Source: Siniperca chuatsi
Taxonomy: Eukaryota; Chordata; Actinopteri; Centrarchiformes; Sinipercidae
DNA length: 64,000 bases
Reading direction: 5' to 3'
Assembly (NCBI RefSeq): GCF_020085105.1
Contig: NC_058052.1
Location: forward strand, 11,079,233 to 11,143,232
In this document: positions 1 through 12,937 of the stretch, in pieces
Position numbering within the stretch: the first letter of the stretch is position 1
Layout of the letters: every line of letters begins with the position of its first letter
Made by a program: the position numbers and the translations under genes
The notes under the pieces: generated by a model
Databases searched by the model: none
The model's input: the letters and a program-made list of their open reading frames with translations, nothing else
What the model was told of the DNA's origin: nothing

Positions 1-18
1 AGACTTCTCTGTACCCAG

Positions 19-3000
19 GCAGCATGAAGACTTCAACTGGCTACATGACACTCTGGTTGAGACCGAGGACTATGCTGGACTAATAGTGAGTTGGACTACT
101 TGCAGACATGACTCATAAATAGACAGAGGCTGTAATATCACTAATTGTCTTTGGCGCCTGTGTACTCAATTTGGAAAGGGGGTTAAAACACAGGCCCACA
201 GGTTTTTTGTTATGTGTAAATTCCAAAAGAATCAAGCAATTATGCTTTTGAAAAATATTTTTGCAAACGTTTAATAGTATATTACACATTAAGACCATTT
301 AACCTGAATCATGAATCTCTAAAGTAATTTATTTTCTGATTTATCATTCATAGATTCCTCCAGCGCCCCCAAAGCCTGATTTTGAGAGCCCAAGAGAGAA
401 GATGCACAAACTGGGGGAGGGTGAAGCCACTATGACCAAGGACGAGTACACTAAAATGAAGCAGGAGCTGGAGGCGTGAGTGTGACACTCAAACAAACGT
501 GCATTGTTTTACAAGAAACATCTTCTTGCTGTATCTGTTTTCTGTAATGTATGCTGTTTTATTTTACTTTCAGTGAATACCTGGCTGTGTTCAAGAAAAC
601 TGTCCAAGTGCACGAAGTCTTCCTGCAGAGATTGTCCTCTCACCCCATTTTAAGCAAAGACCGAAACTTCCAGATTTTCTTAGAGTATGACCAGGATGTG
701 AGTTCCTCATAATGCTGACTTCCTTTCCCGAGTTGTCAGTTGGAAAGAGAGGAAGTAGAGTTTACTGGACACATGGCTTACATCCTGCTGTGATCAGCAG
801 TTATGCTTATCTATGTAGTCTTTGTCAGTCGGTGGCTGTGGTGTTTGTTAACAGAACTTAGCAAAGAGTTAAACACTTTATATACTTAAGTACTAGTCTG
901 AACTATTGGTACAATCACAAACATTACTTCAGTCCCTACTTAGTTCCCACATCATCATATAATAAGCTTGAACAAATAAATCATATTCCTCTCATATACT
1001 TTCTAAATTCTGCCATTTTAGCTCACTGTGAGAAGAAAGAATGCCAAGGAAATGTTTGGAGGATTCTTTAAAAACATGGTGAAGTCAGCTGATGAGGTCC
1101 TCATCTCAGGAATAAAGGTGGGGCTTCTGCATGATCTGCTTACAGTATATACATGACAGCATTACATACGCAATGTCGTAGACACTTCCTTAATTACCTT
1201 TTTGTGTTTTTGTTTCCTACACAGGAAGTCGATGACTTTTTTGAGCAGGAGAAGACGTTCCTGCTCGACTACTACAGCAAAATAAAAGATTCCACTGCCA
1301 AAGCAGAGAAAATGACCCGCGCACACAAAAGTATTAGAGTTTTTACATTACCATATTTAAATGGATTTTGGAATTTGCTTTGTTTTGATGGCTAATTTCT
1401 GTTATTACAGATATTGCGGATGATTACATTCACGTCTCTGCCACTTTGAACAGTCTCTCTGCTGATGATAGTACAGCAAATAAGAAGTGAGTGCAATGTA
1501 TAATTTAATGAATTTCATGCAAAGACATACTTGGTGTAGAAGATTATAAGCGATGGTTCTCTTTTGGCCTTATCTTGTGGACTGTAACAAATCAGCGCTT
1601 GTATGGGTGATTTTCAAAAGCTGGGTTGTGATGAAATTGGTATGCTAATTGTATTAATTTACATCTTTGTCAAAGACTTGATTGAGTTTTCCATTTTATG
1701 GCTTTTTTTCTCAGGCACCTGGAGAAGTTGTCAGACCTGTTTGAGAAACTCAGAGTAAGTAGAACTTAAACAAACTTAGACACCTTTTGTAAATATTTGT
1801 CCTGATTTATAAATACTTTGTGGTAGCTACTATGTGTCTTTATTTGTGTTCCTGCAGAAAGTGGAGGGAAGAGTAGCATCTGACCAGGAGCTGAAACTCA
1901 CAGAGCTGCTAAGATATTACATGAGAGACATCCAGGCTGCCAAGGTGAGACATGTTTATCTTCTGCCTTCATACAAGATGCACAGATTCACAACTATGTT
2001 GTGTATGTTATGTTTACGAAGTTCACATATTGCTGTATTTCAAACACTTTATGTGACCCAGTCCAACCAGACAGAATACTCATTGAAAATAACAAACGCT
2101 TTATTTACCACCATCAGGGCTCAAAGTTTTAAACCCCATTGTCCTTTTATAAGTAAATCTGAATGAAGATTTAGGAGTAAAGATGGGGAGAAAATAATCT
2201 GCATTACTCAGAGCAGCAAGGCAGTCATTTTCCAGTCAATGTGGTATTAGAGATATTCATATTTGCTGTATTCAGCATGAGGACTAATTGAGCATTTATT
2301 GAAATTTAAATAATTGCATTTGAGGAGCATCATTTTCAGTCCAGTACATCTTCTGTTAAAATTTGTCTTTTGCAAACATACATTTTAGATTTTGAATTAT
2401 TGGATGTTGAGCTTAATGGATTGCTAGATATTTTGCAAATAAAGGCAAGTTATCTCAAGTGCACTTTCTTTAGGTTCCCTATTAATTCTTTTAGTTCTCA
2501 TTTTAAACTATGTGGAACATGTCAGGACCTTCTGTACAGGCGAGCCCGGGCGTTAGCTGACTATGAGAACTCTAACAAGGCTTTGGATAAGGCTCGACTG
2601 AAGGGCAAGGACATTCCCCAGGCAGAGGAGCACCAGCAGCAGTGCTTGCAGAAATTTGACAAGCTCTCAGAGTCTGGGAAGAAAGGTTTGTGCATCCATG
2701 CAGAAGAGATGCAGGCTCGGTCTGTACTTGTTTCTTTGTGTGTAAAATATTATGCACAGCGCAAGCCCTTTTTAACTGGACACTGTTCTCCTCATAGAAC
2801 TCACCAGTTTCAAGGGCAGGCGTGTTGTGGCCTTCAGGAAGAACCTCATAGAGATGGCTGAGCTTGAGATAAAACACGCCAAGGTGAGCAACACAGTACA
2901 GCCGTGTGATAGTTTACCATCATCACTTGTACTTTGTGATGAAGTGTGGTGATTTTTACACGTATGAAAAATGCTCTAATAGGGACATACACTTTGTGTC

Positions 3001-4400
3001 TATAGTATAATGTAGATGAAGTATAATAATGAATTACCAATACACAGCCATAGTGCCATAAATTAATCTCATGTGCACCTGCAAACCTCATTAGCAGTAA
3101 TATCTCAGTCATCATCATTATCATCAAATGTATGAAATGTGACAAATATGAACTTATTATTCTTATTCGTATTATTAGAATGCAAAAACAATTAATTAAA
3201 ATAGTTTATAAATGAACCTTTGGCATATTATGACTAAGTGTATTGACTGCAAAAAATCATTAGTACAACTGGCATACAAACTAAAAGAATAATGGTGCAT
3301 ATTAGATTCTGTCACCTTATTTTTCATTTCACACAACCACATCACACTTCGCTTGTTCCAGAAAATCAAGTAAAAAATAACCTGAAGTATGCATGAGGTG
3401 TGAACATTCTCACTGCATGTTCTTGTTTTGTAAATACCAGTTAATGTGTGGGAAATGCATCTGGCACCAGATGTTTTTGCTTGTCCTGGTTCGTGATATT
3501 TTTCCAATAAGCTGAATTTATAGCAACCTTTATTTCCAAAAAGAAATTACTGCATTCTTCATCTATCACTGGTCTGTGGTTGTTGTCTACCTGGTCAGCA
3601 CTGGTTTACAAAATGCTGCCAGTGTGTTACAGGAAGTTGTCAACCTTGGATTATTTAGCAATTCAATTGAACGCACCTCCTGTTTCTTCTTAGTGCATTT
3701 AATCATCTACACTTCTGAGCAAATAAACTTACCCTTGAATGCTCCAAGAGACAAAATTATAAATCACCAAAATAAAGGACTTTTATCCATATTTTTTACT
3801 GCTATTATCCATATCCCTGTATACATGATTATAATATTGTCCAGGGCTATAATCATTGTCATTGCAGCCTCATCTTCAAATCTTTATTATTTCAGTGAGT
3901 CTGTGGAAGTGCTATTGACTTGAGAATGTACCCACTTTGGTTTGTGCTCACCTTGAACCCAATAAATTTTAGAACCTTCTTGTGGATTTCTGTCACTGCC
4001 AATAATGAGAGCAACACATATGAGATGGAGATGTGCTTGTGTTGATAGGTGCCAGACAGTGAACAGAAACCTGGACACGGTGACGGTGTTAGCATGCCAC
4101 AGCAAACCCTGTTTCTTTACTCAAAATCTGGATAATGATTTGTTCAGGTTTCCATGAGTAAGATATGTTGTTTACAGGTGCAAATACATTAGATACGATA
4201 CTCAAAAACCTGATTTATAACTGGAATACAAGTGTGCATTTAAATTTTGTTTTGTTTGTTTTGTTTAAATTTGTTGAGATATTTGATGTCCTCATGACTC
4301 AGACTCTATACTTCTGGAGTAATAATACTGTTTTCTCCTTTCTCCACAGAGCAATGTGACTCTATTGCAGGGATGTATTGACCTGCTCAAGAGCAACTGA
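19..4400 (+). CDS. snx5: Sorting nexin-5 (3' 11 coding exons, 5' end outside the window)
   Basis: PX-BAR sorting nexin; the family works in the retromer-associated ESCPE-1 complex on early endosomes, binding cargo tails and tubulating membrane. Coding exons read as 19-85, 354-475, 574-697, 1022-1117, 1225-1330, 1411-1486, 1715-1754, 1858-1944, 2526-2685, 2798-2883 and 4350-4400, all with GT-AG borders and compatible phases, giving about 337 residues of a roughly 404-residue protein. The first exon holds the late PX-domain motif [16 protein letters not shown]; the exon at 574 has [13 protein letters not shown]; exons from 1022 on form the BAR domain, with [30 protein letters not shown] and [21 protein letters not shown]5 is preferred over SNX6 because of the [16 protein letters not shown] and [21 protein letters not shown] segments. 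It ends in LLKSN and TGA at 4398. A 1.47-kb last intron (2884-4349) holds nothing recognisable. The promoter and N-terminus lie upstream of the window. Confidence 0.95.
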
Positions 4401-5760
4401 CATGTTTTCAAGTATTCCTGTCATACCATCACCAAGTGACCAGTCATAGCAAATGGAAACCTGGCGTCCCCAGGGCCTTGCATGGACATGAATCCAAGCC
4501 CATCTCTGCTCCCACCCATGGGTCTGATGCCACTTAAAAACCCTGCACGAGACCAAGTGTCTTGTAAGCAGAATGTCTTCATGTTTACAGAGTCCCTGTC
4601 CTCTGGTCTGTGGTCCATCCTTTTCCAATATTTTATGGAAGTCTAACTCAGTGTGAATGCCTCCAGAGAATGAGTCTGCCAACATTCAGGTCTTCCATTC
4701 CTTTGCAGCACTAATAGAGGTGATTTTTCTTTTCTTTTTTGCTAATTTCTTGTTTTCTCATTTTTTACATTATCCACATAGTAGAAATCCTTGCCTTTTT
4801 GATCATACTTCTGCCTCCATCAATTCTGACTCTATCCTCTTCTCTCATATACACTTTTAAATACTTTTTTTTTAAGGCTTAGAGAAGGTTTTTCGCATTG
4901 CCATAACCTAAATTTTATGATTCATATGCTTAATCTATTGGGGCTTTTTTTGTTTGCTAATGGAACAATTTTACAGAAGCAAAACTAGTGCCTGGAAAAA
5001 CATCCTCATGCTCTGCATTCCCGGGCTCTGAGATTAGAGTACAACCAAACCAACCCTCTAGTAAGGAAACTCATGCCAAACTTAGAAATCAAGACAGAAT
5101 ATCTTCAAGTGTTCTAAAATAGCTGCACTTCACCTCAGGATTGGACACTTGGATTGGTCCCCACATTCTTGTTTGTAAGAAGTGGCCTCAGATCCTACAG
5201 TTATCAAAGATGTACATTAGTTTTGCAAATATGGATACAATTTCAGCAACAGAAATAAGGTGAGGAGAATAAGTCAATCAGTAGGTTATTTGAGCATTTA
5301 TCAAAGCAAAATCAACATTTGCATTGCATTTTGGTTTTATTTGCACAAGGCACTCATAATACCTCTGCACTACATGTATTTGGTCATCAGCAGCTTCTTC
5401 ACCCAACCAACTCTACCAATTCACTCTTTGCTTTTCAGTGTGTAATTATTGTTGTTTTTCTTTATTTTGCCCTAAATTCCCCTTTTGTTATTGATGGGGT
5501 CTCATGTATCAGACCTGATATATTTACCAGATCTTCTAAACAGTTAAAAACGTGCACTAAGAAGATGGAAAATACTTCACAATCATGACCAGGCTCAGTG
5601 GAGTGTTAAAATGCATTATAGTTTTTTAAGAAATTGAATGTATTTCTAATGGATTCCAACTGTGTGAATTCCTTTACATTATGCTTTTCTTACAGAACAT
5701 TAGCATTTTATAAATTTGTAATAATGGCATTGAATAAATCCTACTTTCCCAAGTTTGATC
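4401..5760 (+). other. snx5: snx5 3'UTR with poly(A) signal
   Basis: No open gene follows the snx5 stop. The sequence is AT-rich, and the first convincing AATAAA on this strand is at 5733-5738, so the mRNA probably ends near 5755. The exact cleavage site is inferred. Confidence 0.55.
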
Positions 5761-8700
5761 TGTGCCATTCTGTATTTGTTTTGAGTGTTCTGTTGTATGA
5801 AAATACACTGAATCTAAGAGCCATCCATCATAACACTAGGTGGCGGTATTCATCTATCCTCTGTATCCTGTTTTCACTAAGTTTTAGTGTGTGGGCCCTT
5901 GAATTTAAACACAGCTGTATGCATGTTTGTGTTAAAGTCACTGACCACAGTGGATCCTGCGACGGGACTGTGTGGTGTATTAGGTAAGATGTGAGGAAAT
6001 GCCAGAGTGCTCACGGGAATCACCACTACCGAAATGCACATTTCATGTCCTACTTTTTGAGCAGCACTAACCAACATGACCTAAACAATCTGCAGTGAAA
6101 CAAAATATTTTTTGTGTACCAGGTCATTCATCAAACACTTTCTGCTAGACTTTGCATTATAGTCAATGTGTATGTATCTATGATATGTGTATAAAGACAG
6201 CAAAAAACTGGCATACATATGGAAATGTTTTTAAACTATTTTTTTGTAGGACTCCACACTGGCTTGTTACGGAAATCTTAATGCTGCAAGTTGATTATTT
6301 GAAAAATATGGTAATGGTGCTTAATAACGCTTCATTTACCAGCACTGAAGTAAGTCCATGCATACAGCAGTGAAAGGTTACACCTGAATGAGATGTGGAG
6401 AAGTTATAACGATCATGTGCATAGATAGAGTATACTGTATTTGTCCATGATGGATTTGTCAATATTGACATCACCTAGTGCAGTCACAGTGACTTGTGTG
6501 TTTTGGTCGATTCACTGATTGGATGAAACTACAGCCAATGAGATCATAACACATTATCGGTACAAACAGGTAAGTTTGCCAGCTGCGATCATCAGAGCAA
6601 ACAGTATTTGAAAACATGGCATTTAAGAATTATTGCTATGGTGGACCCAAAGAACAAGGCCTCTTTTTGGAACATGAAGAGGAATAAGTAATGTAAGGCC
6701 CTGACATTAACCTGAGGTGTCTGTTTTATAGTGCCAGGATCTAGGCATTTACTTACAGAGAGCTTATTTCACTTCTCTGTCTGAAAATATGCAGTTACTG
6801 ATCTGAGTATATCAGTGTGAAACAGAAAAGTATTAGTCCTAAATTTAGTCTTTTTCATTTTCTCTTTGTGTAGCTGCTGTGTTATTATGAAAAATAATTT
6901 CCTCAGTTTGTGCTTAAATCACAGAACTAAAACTTTTTAGGCAATGATGCACTGTGTACAATTTGCACTGGTGTAAAGGAACAAATCTGCTTGCTTCAAA
7001 AACTTATTTTGCTGATTTAATGAATTTCCTTATCTCCCCTTAGGCACGCTTAGATAATTTGCAGGCTCTAAATATATGATAAGGAGTAAGATTTTGCACA
7101 TTTTTGAGGACATTATCAGTGATTGGCCATTAATAATTAATTCAACACCATCTTTATGATCCCCCACTTTTTTTTACTATCATGTCAGAATCCTCAGTTG
7201 CACCAACACACTACACTTAGACAATCAGGCCCAGGAATTTGCAAATACATAATGGAAAGCTAAACTAAAAGGACAGAGCAAATAGTAAGTAAGAAGGCAT
7301 CAGCTCACATGTGCTTTTTTCATGCTGTTTCATGTCATGAAATATAAGAGAGTTTGGGGGCCGTTTACCACAACGGTTGAGGTCATGGATAGGTGAACTG
7401 TAAAGAACCAACATGCCTACATCTTACTTACACTGAATGAGCCTGTGAGAGCACCTGCCTCATGTCCCACAGCTCTACACTGTTCAACTGAAAAGTCATG
7501 ATAAATGCAGGCAGAAGCCTTGGAGCAGGACTGGAGGCATGAAGCATGAAGGCCTCCCCAAATAGAAACTGTGTCCTCTGAAGGGGCTCACTACAAAAAA
7601 GTGCACCTGCAGGACTTGCTGGCATAACTGAACTGTCTGCGCTTCCTTAGTGAAACAGGACAGCATGCTTCGTCCTGGTTCTCATCAAGTAAAACTTGCA
7701 CACAGCTACTGTTGACCTTTCTACCTCTTGAGTTGCACAGTACAGTAAGTGTAAAGACAGACCGCCAGCACTGAGGGTGTAGTCTCATACAGTATATCTA
7801 TATCCCTCTGACATTGTCACCCTCCCTTCGCAACACAAGTGGCTCATACAACATTCCTCTTCTTCAATGTGAAACATTTAAGACTGCAAGTTCAAACTTA
7901 AGGAAAACTAACCACCGAATGTCTTCCAAGGGAGCCCTTTGGCAAGTTTCAGTATTCAGAATTTAGCCATCAATATACTGATGCACATTGACAAATTAGC
8001 ATCATTCTCATTGTGAGTTACATACAGGAACTTATTCAATGAGAATTAACATAATACTGAGGGACATCACATAATTCTTTTTGATTCTCAGTGAATCCCA
8101 CACTGATTTCATGGCAAAACTAAGTTGTAGCAAGTATTTTCTTCCTTCCACAATGCAATTATGTAATTAACACAACACTAAATAACTCAAAGGACCAAAG
8201 GCCAAACCATTTCTAGGTTAGTGTGCCCTGCCCTGCTCAGGCAGTCATTAACTTTCATGCACCCAATACAAATACAATGTCATCTCAAATTCTAAATAAT
8301 TTACATGCATATACCAACAAGTCAAGTATTTCATCTCATCACACAACAGAAATACTTTGATTCATCATTTATGTTTCACAGCAGTTGTTAAAGTAAAAGG
8401 CTAGTTATCATCTTGATTATCACAATATACAAATACTAGAGCAAGGCAGAGCTTAGTGAGAAAATCTGGCCAATCCTGAACTTTCAGTAGCTGGCAGAAT
8501 GCAGTCAGTGTTAGAAAAGGGAGTGAAAATGCCACCCATCGGTTACAGTAGCAATGCAATCTGACTGGTTCATGTGCATCAGAAGAAAAACACTAACTAT
8601 AAGTTTTGAGAAGATAAAGAGTTAAATGGTTATTGGTTTGTAACTAGTAAGACAGTTGCATCCGAGGGTAAGACCAGTTTTCATAAACAAGAAATGATTT

Positions 8701-8921
8701 GACCCGGGACACCAGCTGAATATAAATATTATGTTGTAGGACAGAAAGAAAGCAGCAATCTAACGTACCAAGGAACATAGTTGAATAGAACTTGGTTATG
8801 TATGCTGTAAATGAGGTTTATTATCGTTCATAAACAAACAGCACTTTCACTGTTCATCCACAAGATACTCTATTTCTGTGATGGAAAATAGTTAGAGCTC
8901 ACATTAGAAGTATTTGGGGTG

Positions 8922-8956
<35 letters not shown>

Positions 8957-10140
8957 GGTACAGTTTGTTGATGGCTGATGTGGACTATCTGTGACTAGAC
9001 TTGAGCAACAAGTGCCACCACTTAACAAACTGTTTTATTAAGCAGTGGATGTCTATGAAGACTGTTTTCAAATGAGTGACCTGAGGCGTGGACAGAGAAA
9101 TGTTCCATTATTAGCACAGAGGAGCTGCACATTTCATTGACAGCTGAACACGTCATACTTAATTACACAGGCACACAATGATTAAAAGACTTCACATTGT
9201 GTTAATGCTTCCCATTGATACAATATCAGTATCTCCCTGTGCTAGTTTTTGGGGCGTTAAATAATGCAAGGTGTGTTAAACAAGCCTGACTGTCAGATCT
9301 CTAACGTCACTAGTGCCAACAGTGTTATCCTGGAACTTGCAGGTGATCTTTCTGCACATTCAGGCGTGGCTAATAAAGATCATTTCTGGGAAGCCTGTAG
9401 TCTTGCTTGAAAGGCTTACTTTTGAATGTGAGATGATCCTGATGCTCTGGTCTGTCTAGTAGTGGAAAAAACAGAAACATACTTAACATGAAGTGGTGAC
9501 ACCATAATAGAAAACTGTAAATAAAGTCCTTCTTTTAACAAATGACTTGGATAAATGTGAGTATTACCACCAGCAGTAGAGTGTATTTATGCATCAGAGT
9601 TAAAGATGCATTCAAGATAAATAGCCTACTCATTGCAATGCTCCCCTAATGACGTGCAGCCAAGTATTGTTCAAACCCACAGAACTATGTTTTAAATTCA
9701 TTGAAGATACCAAATATGTCTGGCTGCATTTTGGGGATATTTGTATAAACAAACATCATCAGCTTGAACAGAACGAGCTGATACATAATATGCATATGGC
9801 TACACGATACAACCAGATAGAATAATATGATTTTAACAACCTTAAGGCTAATGAAGGCCAACCCAAAGGCGAAAACTGTATGTTTTTGCAAACAAAACTA
9901 CTACTGTTACTATTTCTGTTTACAACTGTATTTACATCTGATGGAGTAAAAAAATAAAATGTGTGACGTCTCTCAAAATAGCCAAATATACTAAAGAAAA
10001 AGGTCGGTAGCCTACTAAAAAATGTTTACTTCAGCACTTTACTTGAGATGTACTTGAGACTGTACTTTAAATGTACTACGTTACATTCCATTTCAAACAA
10101 ACCACTTTTGTTTGACGGAAAACTGCACGACTAAATCAGC
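5761..10140. other. Intergenic region between snx5 and rrbp1
   Basis: About 4.4 kb with no gene I can support. Open frames are short, lack conserved motifs and have no consistent splice context. A TG microsatellite sits at 8922-8953. In mammals BANF2 lies between RRBP1 and SNX5, but I see no BAF-like coding exon here. Confidence 0.6.
8922..8953. repeat. (TG)n microsatellite
   Basis: About 16 uninterrupted TG dinucleotides in the snx5-rrbp1 intergenic region. Confidence 0.95.
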
Positions 10141-10158
10141 CTTTTCACATAGGTAGAA

Positions 10159-10178
10159 ACTACAACTCCCGGCATGCT
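10159..10178 (+). promoter_or_regulatory. ZNF143/SBS-type promoter motif upstream of rrbp1
   Basis: ACTACAACTCCCGGCATGC closely matches the ZNF143 (SBS) consensus ACTACAATTCCCAGCATGC, typical of CpG-type vertebrate promoters. An ETS-like TTCCGG (about 10181) and a CCAAT box (about 10204) follow at once, and the first rrbp1 donor lies 285 bp downstream. The motif is seen directly; factor binding is inferred. Confidence 0.75.
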
Positions 10179-10259
10179 CATTTCCGGCTTTAGTGCATTC
10201 CAGCCAATCAGAAGCCTTTTAGATTTATGGCCGCTATCTGGGGCACGGGGCCAGCACGT

Positions 10260-10463
10260 CTAGCCAGCTCGAAGTGCCACGACTTCACAGCAGACCACGG
10301 ATTCTCCAGCGGAGTGAGGGGGAGAGCACTGGGAAAAAAAGCTAGTTAGCTGGAAAATAGGTAGCTTTGCGCAGAAGTCACCTCATATAACTTACAACTC
10401 TAAGCTTTTTGCCTTCTCTCCATTTTCTTTGAAGCAAGCAGACGTAGCTACATCTCCAGTGAG
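10260..10463 (+). other. rrbp1: rrbp1 non-coding exon 1 (5'UTR)
   Basis: GC-richer leader ending in a strong AG/GTAAGT donor at 10463/10464. No ATG-initiated frame of note. The start is approximate (somewhere in 10220-10300). It would splice over a 2.46-kb intron to the acceptor TTTTTAG at 12918-12919, just ahead of the start codon. Confidence 0.65.
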
Positions 10464-12937
10464 GTAAGTGTGGGAGTCTTGGAATTTTTTTTTTATTCAT
10501 TGAGTCAGCTCTAGTTAGCTTGGAAAGCTACCTAACGGTACTGCTAACTCTTAAGCTAACTCCTAGTACAGAAAGACAGACGATTAAAGTTATCTAAAAT
10601 TTTGATTTTTTTTCTTCTCTAGCTATTTAATTTACAGTTTTATAACGTAATCCGATACTTTATGCCGTAATGTGCAGGACGATAGCCAAGTTCATTGATT
10701 CATAGTATTAGCTACAATGCTAGCTAGCAAGTAATGATTTAAAGTATATCACGTGAAAATAATTACAGGATTACGCACTCTTTATTTGTTTTAATGCATG
10801 TTTGAATGAATAACGATGTAACGTTAGGGTGTCCTTAATGTCTCATAAATCTTCAAGGTCTTTTTCAGTTGTGGTCTCAGTATGATCATTTTATTATTAG
10901 TTTGATATTAAATAAACTATCTTAAAAGTTCTTAGAAGTCAATGCGTTTGTGTTAAAGTATGGGTAAAATATGGGTGATTTTTGTACGAATATTTCTTAT
11001 CCTTATGTCTGAAACTAAAAGTAATGAAAGGCAAGTACTGTCTATAATGGAGAGGAAAATATATATGCATTTACATATTTTACCTCCATGGCGTAATAAA
11101 GTTAATAGATTTTCATTTTTGCGGAGGACTATAATATGTACTAATGCAACCCCTGTAGATATTCTATTGCCGAAGAATGAAAGCCAGATACTTTAGACCT
11201 GAAGGGTATATAGTTTGTAACTGTTGCACCTTAGTAAGTTTCATCTTGTAATCCTGTCTCTTAAGGGTCGTGAGATGCACTTTCATCTTCAGAAAGTCAC
11301 CCTGAGTTGGTTTTCTTGACGTTATCTTTTTCAGTTTAGTCTGAGTGGAGATACACTGACGTGTGACATCACAGATTAGGAGGCAGTACAAACTCTTCCC
11401 CTTTGCTTTTGCTTTGTAGTTTTTTGACCCTGCAATGAACAGGGACTCTGGACTCTGTTTCGATTATACTAAAGTAGCTCTGCAGTTTTCCTCTACCATG
11501 TCACAATGTTTTAAAACACTGAAGCTCCACATTGTCCTTTTTTGCTTTTATATATTTTCTGATTTAAGGATAACATCCCCATCCATAATATGAAAAAGGA
11601 TATAACTGATAGTGCTGCAAGAATAAATCAAAGAAGGGGTTTTTGTGTCCCTAAGCTGCCATCTTCTCTCAGCCAACTTTCCTTCCCTGTAGGCGAAACA
11701 TTCTGGTTTGTGACTAGCGACTTTAAGAGCCTTAAAGGGATGTCTTTATTATTATTATTTTTTTATACAGGGCAGGAAATGAACACTAACCACCATGCTA
11801 CTGCTGGGAATTTGAGCAGTTGCTGGTAACTTTGTGATCCTTTTTGCTTATATGGTTTGGGTCTCTTTCCCTACTTTTAAATACATATTTAGGTTGTATT
11901 TTGAGCCCCTTTCACACATGCACTTAACTCCATAATAGCTGTGATTATTTTAGCATCTGCATCAAATGTGAAAAAGTCATTTTTGTGTAAAAGTTGGATC
12001 TAGTAACTTGATGGTTGTGTATGAACTATAGCAGCAACATTAGCAGAAACAGCAGGCATGAAGATGTTTGTATATGTAAATAAAATGATCCTTATATTGG
12101 TGCATTTCTGGTTGTATAGTGCAACAAAAATAATTCTGATGAGTAAAATTACATTTTCACATCGGACCACTATTATGTTAGTTCATCTTAGGCCACCTTA
12201 CAACAGCAGTGTAATAATACAAAATTAACACTTTAATGTGCAAATAAATTCAATCTGTTAAGTCAGACACTTTTGAAACAAAATATTGTGAATTAGACAT
12301 TATATATTGTAAACCATATTTTTAAAGAAATGTTTCAAGAAGATTTTCTTAATCATATGTTTGGGGGGAGGGGGTACTTAACCTGGTGCTGATATTTAAT
12401 TGTATTTGACTTTGGCTTGTACTTACTCAGAAAGCTTAGTGCTGGGCTTCTAAATGAAGCAGTGTGTGAGATTTAACTATGAGGGTGAATTTGAGCTGTA
12501 TGAACACATGTTTTGCCTAAGGTGGAAGGCCAGATGGCAAGTTGGCTTTGAGCAGCTGCTGTTTGTCACACAGTTTGCTGATAAAGATTTGCTGGTCTGC
12601 ATTATGTAGCCAGTCTCAAGGCAAAAGTTTATGAGGATAACAGTGACACCTTGAGGCTTTTGGAGGCAAAGGCTGTGGTTGTTCGCCATACGGCATTAAT
12701 CACAATACTATCTCATCAACTGCTCTGTTAATACAGCTGCTGTCAGTGCGTTCAGTTTCAGAGAAATACTGTTGGTGATATTACAGTTTTGGCTTACCTT
12801 TGAATTCGTGTATGAACTTCTTTCTCTCCTCCTAGAAATCCCTGATCTTTGCTTGTCTACAGTTTCTTTTAGAAAAATAATCTTTTTAGTTGTTAACAAG
12901 TCTGCCACTTTCTTTTTAGGTTAACTGAAATTAAACA

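Noticed and set aside
5761-10140. A BANF2 or other small gene between snx5 and rrbp1
   Set aside because: Expected from mammalian gene order, but no BAF-like motif or conserved exon was found on either strand.
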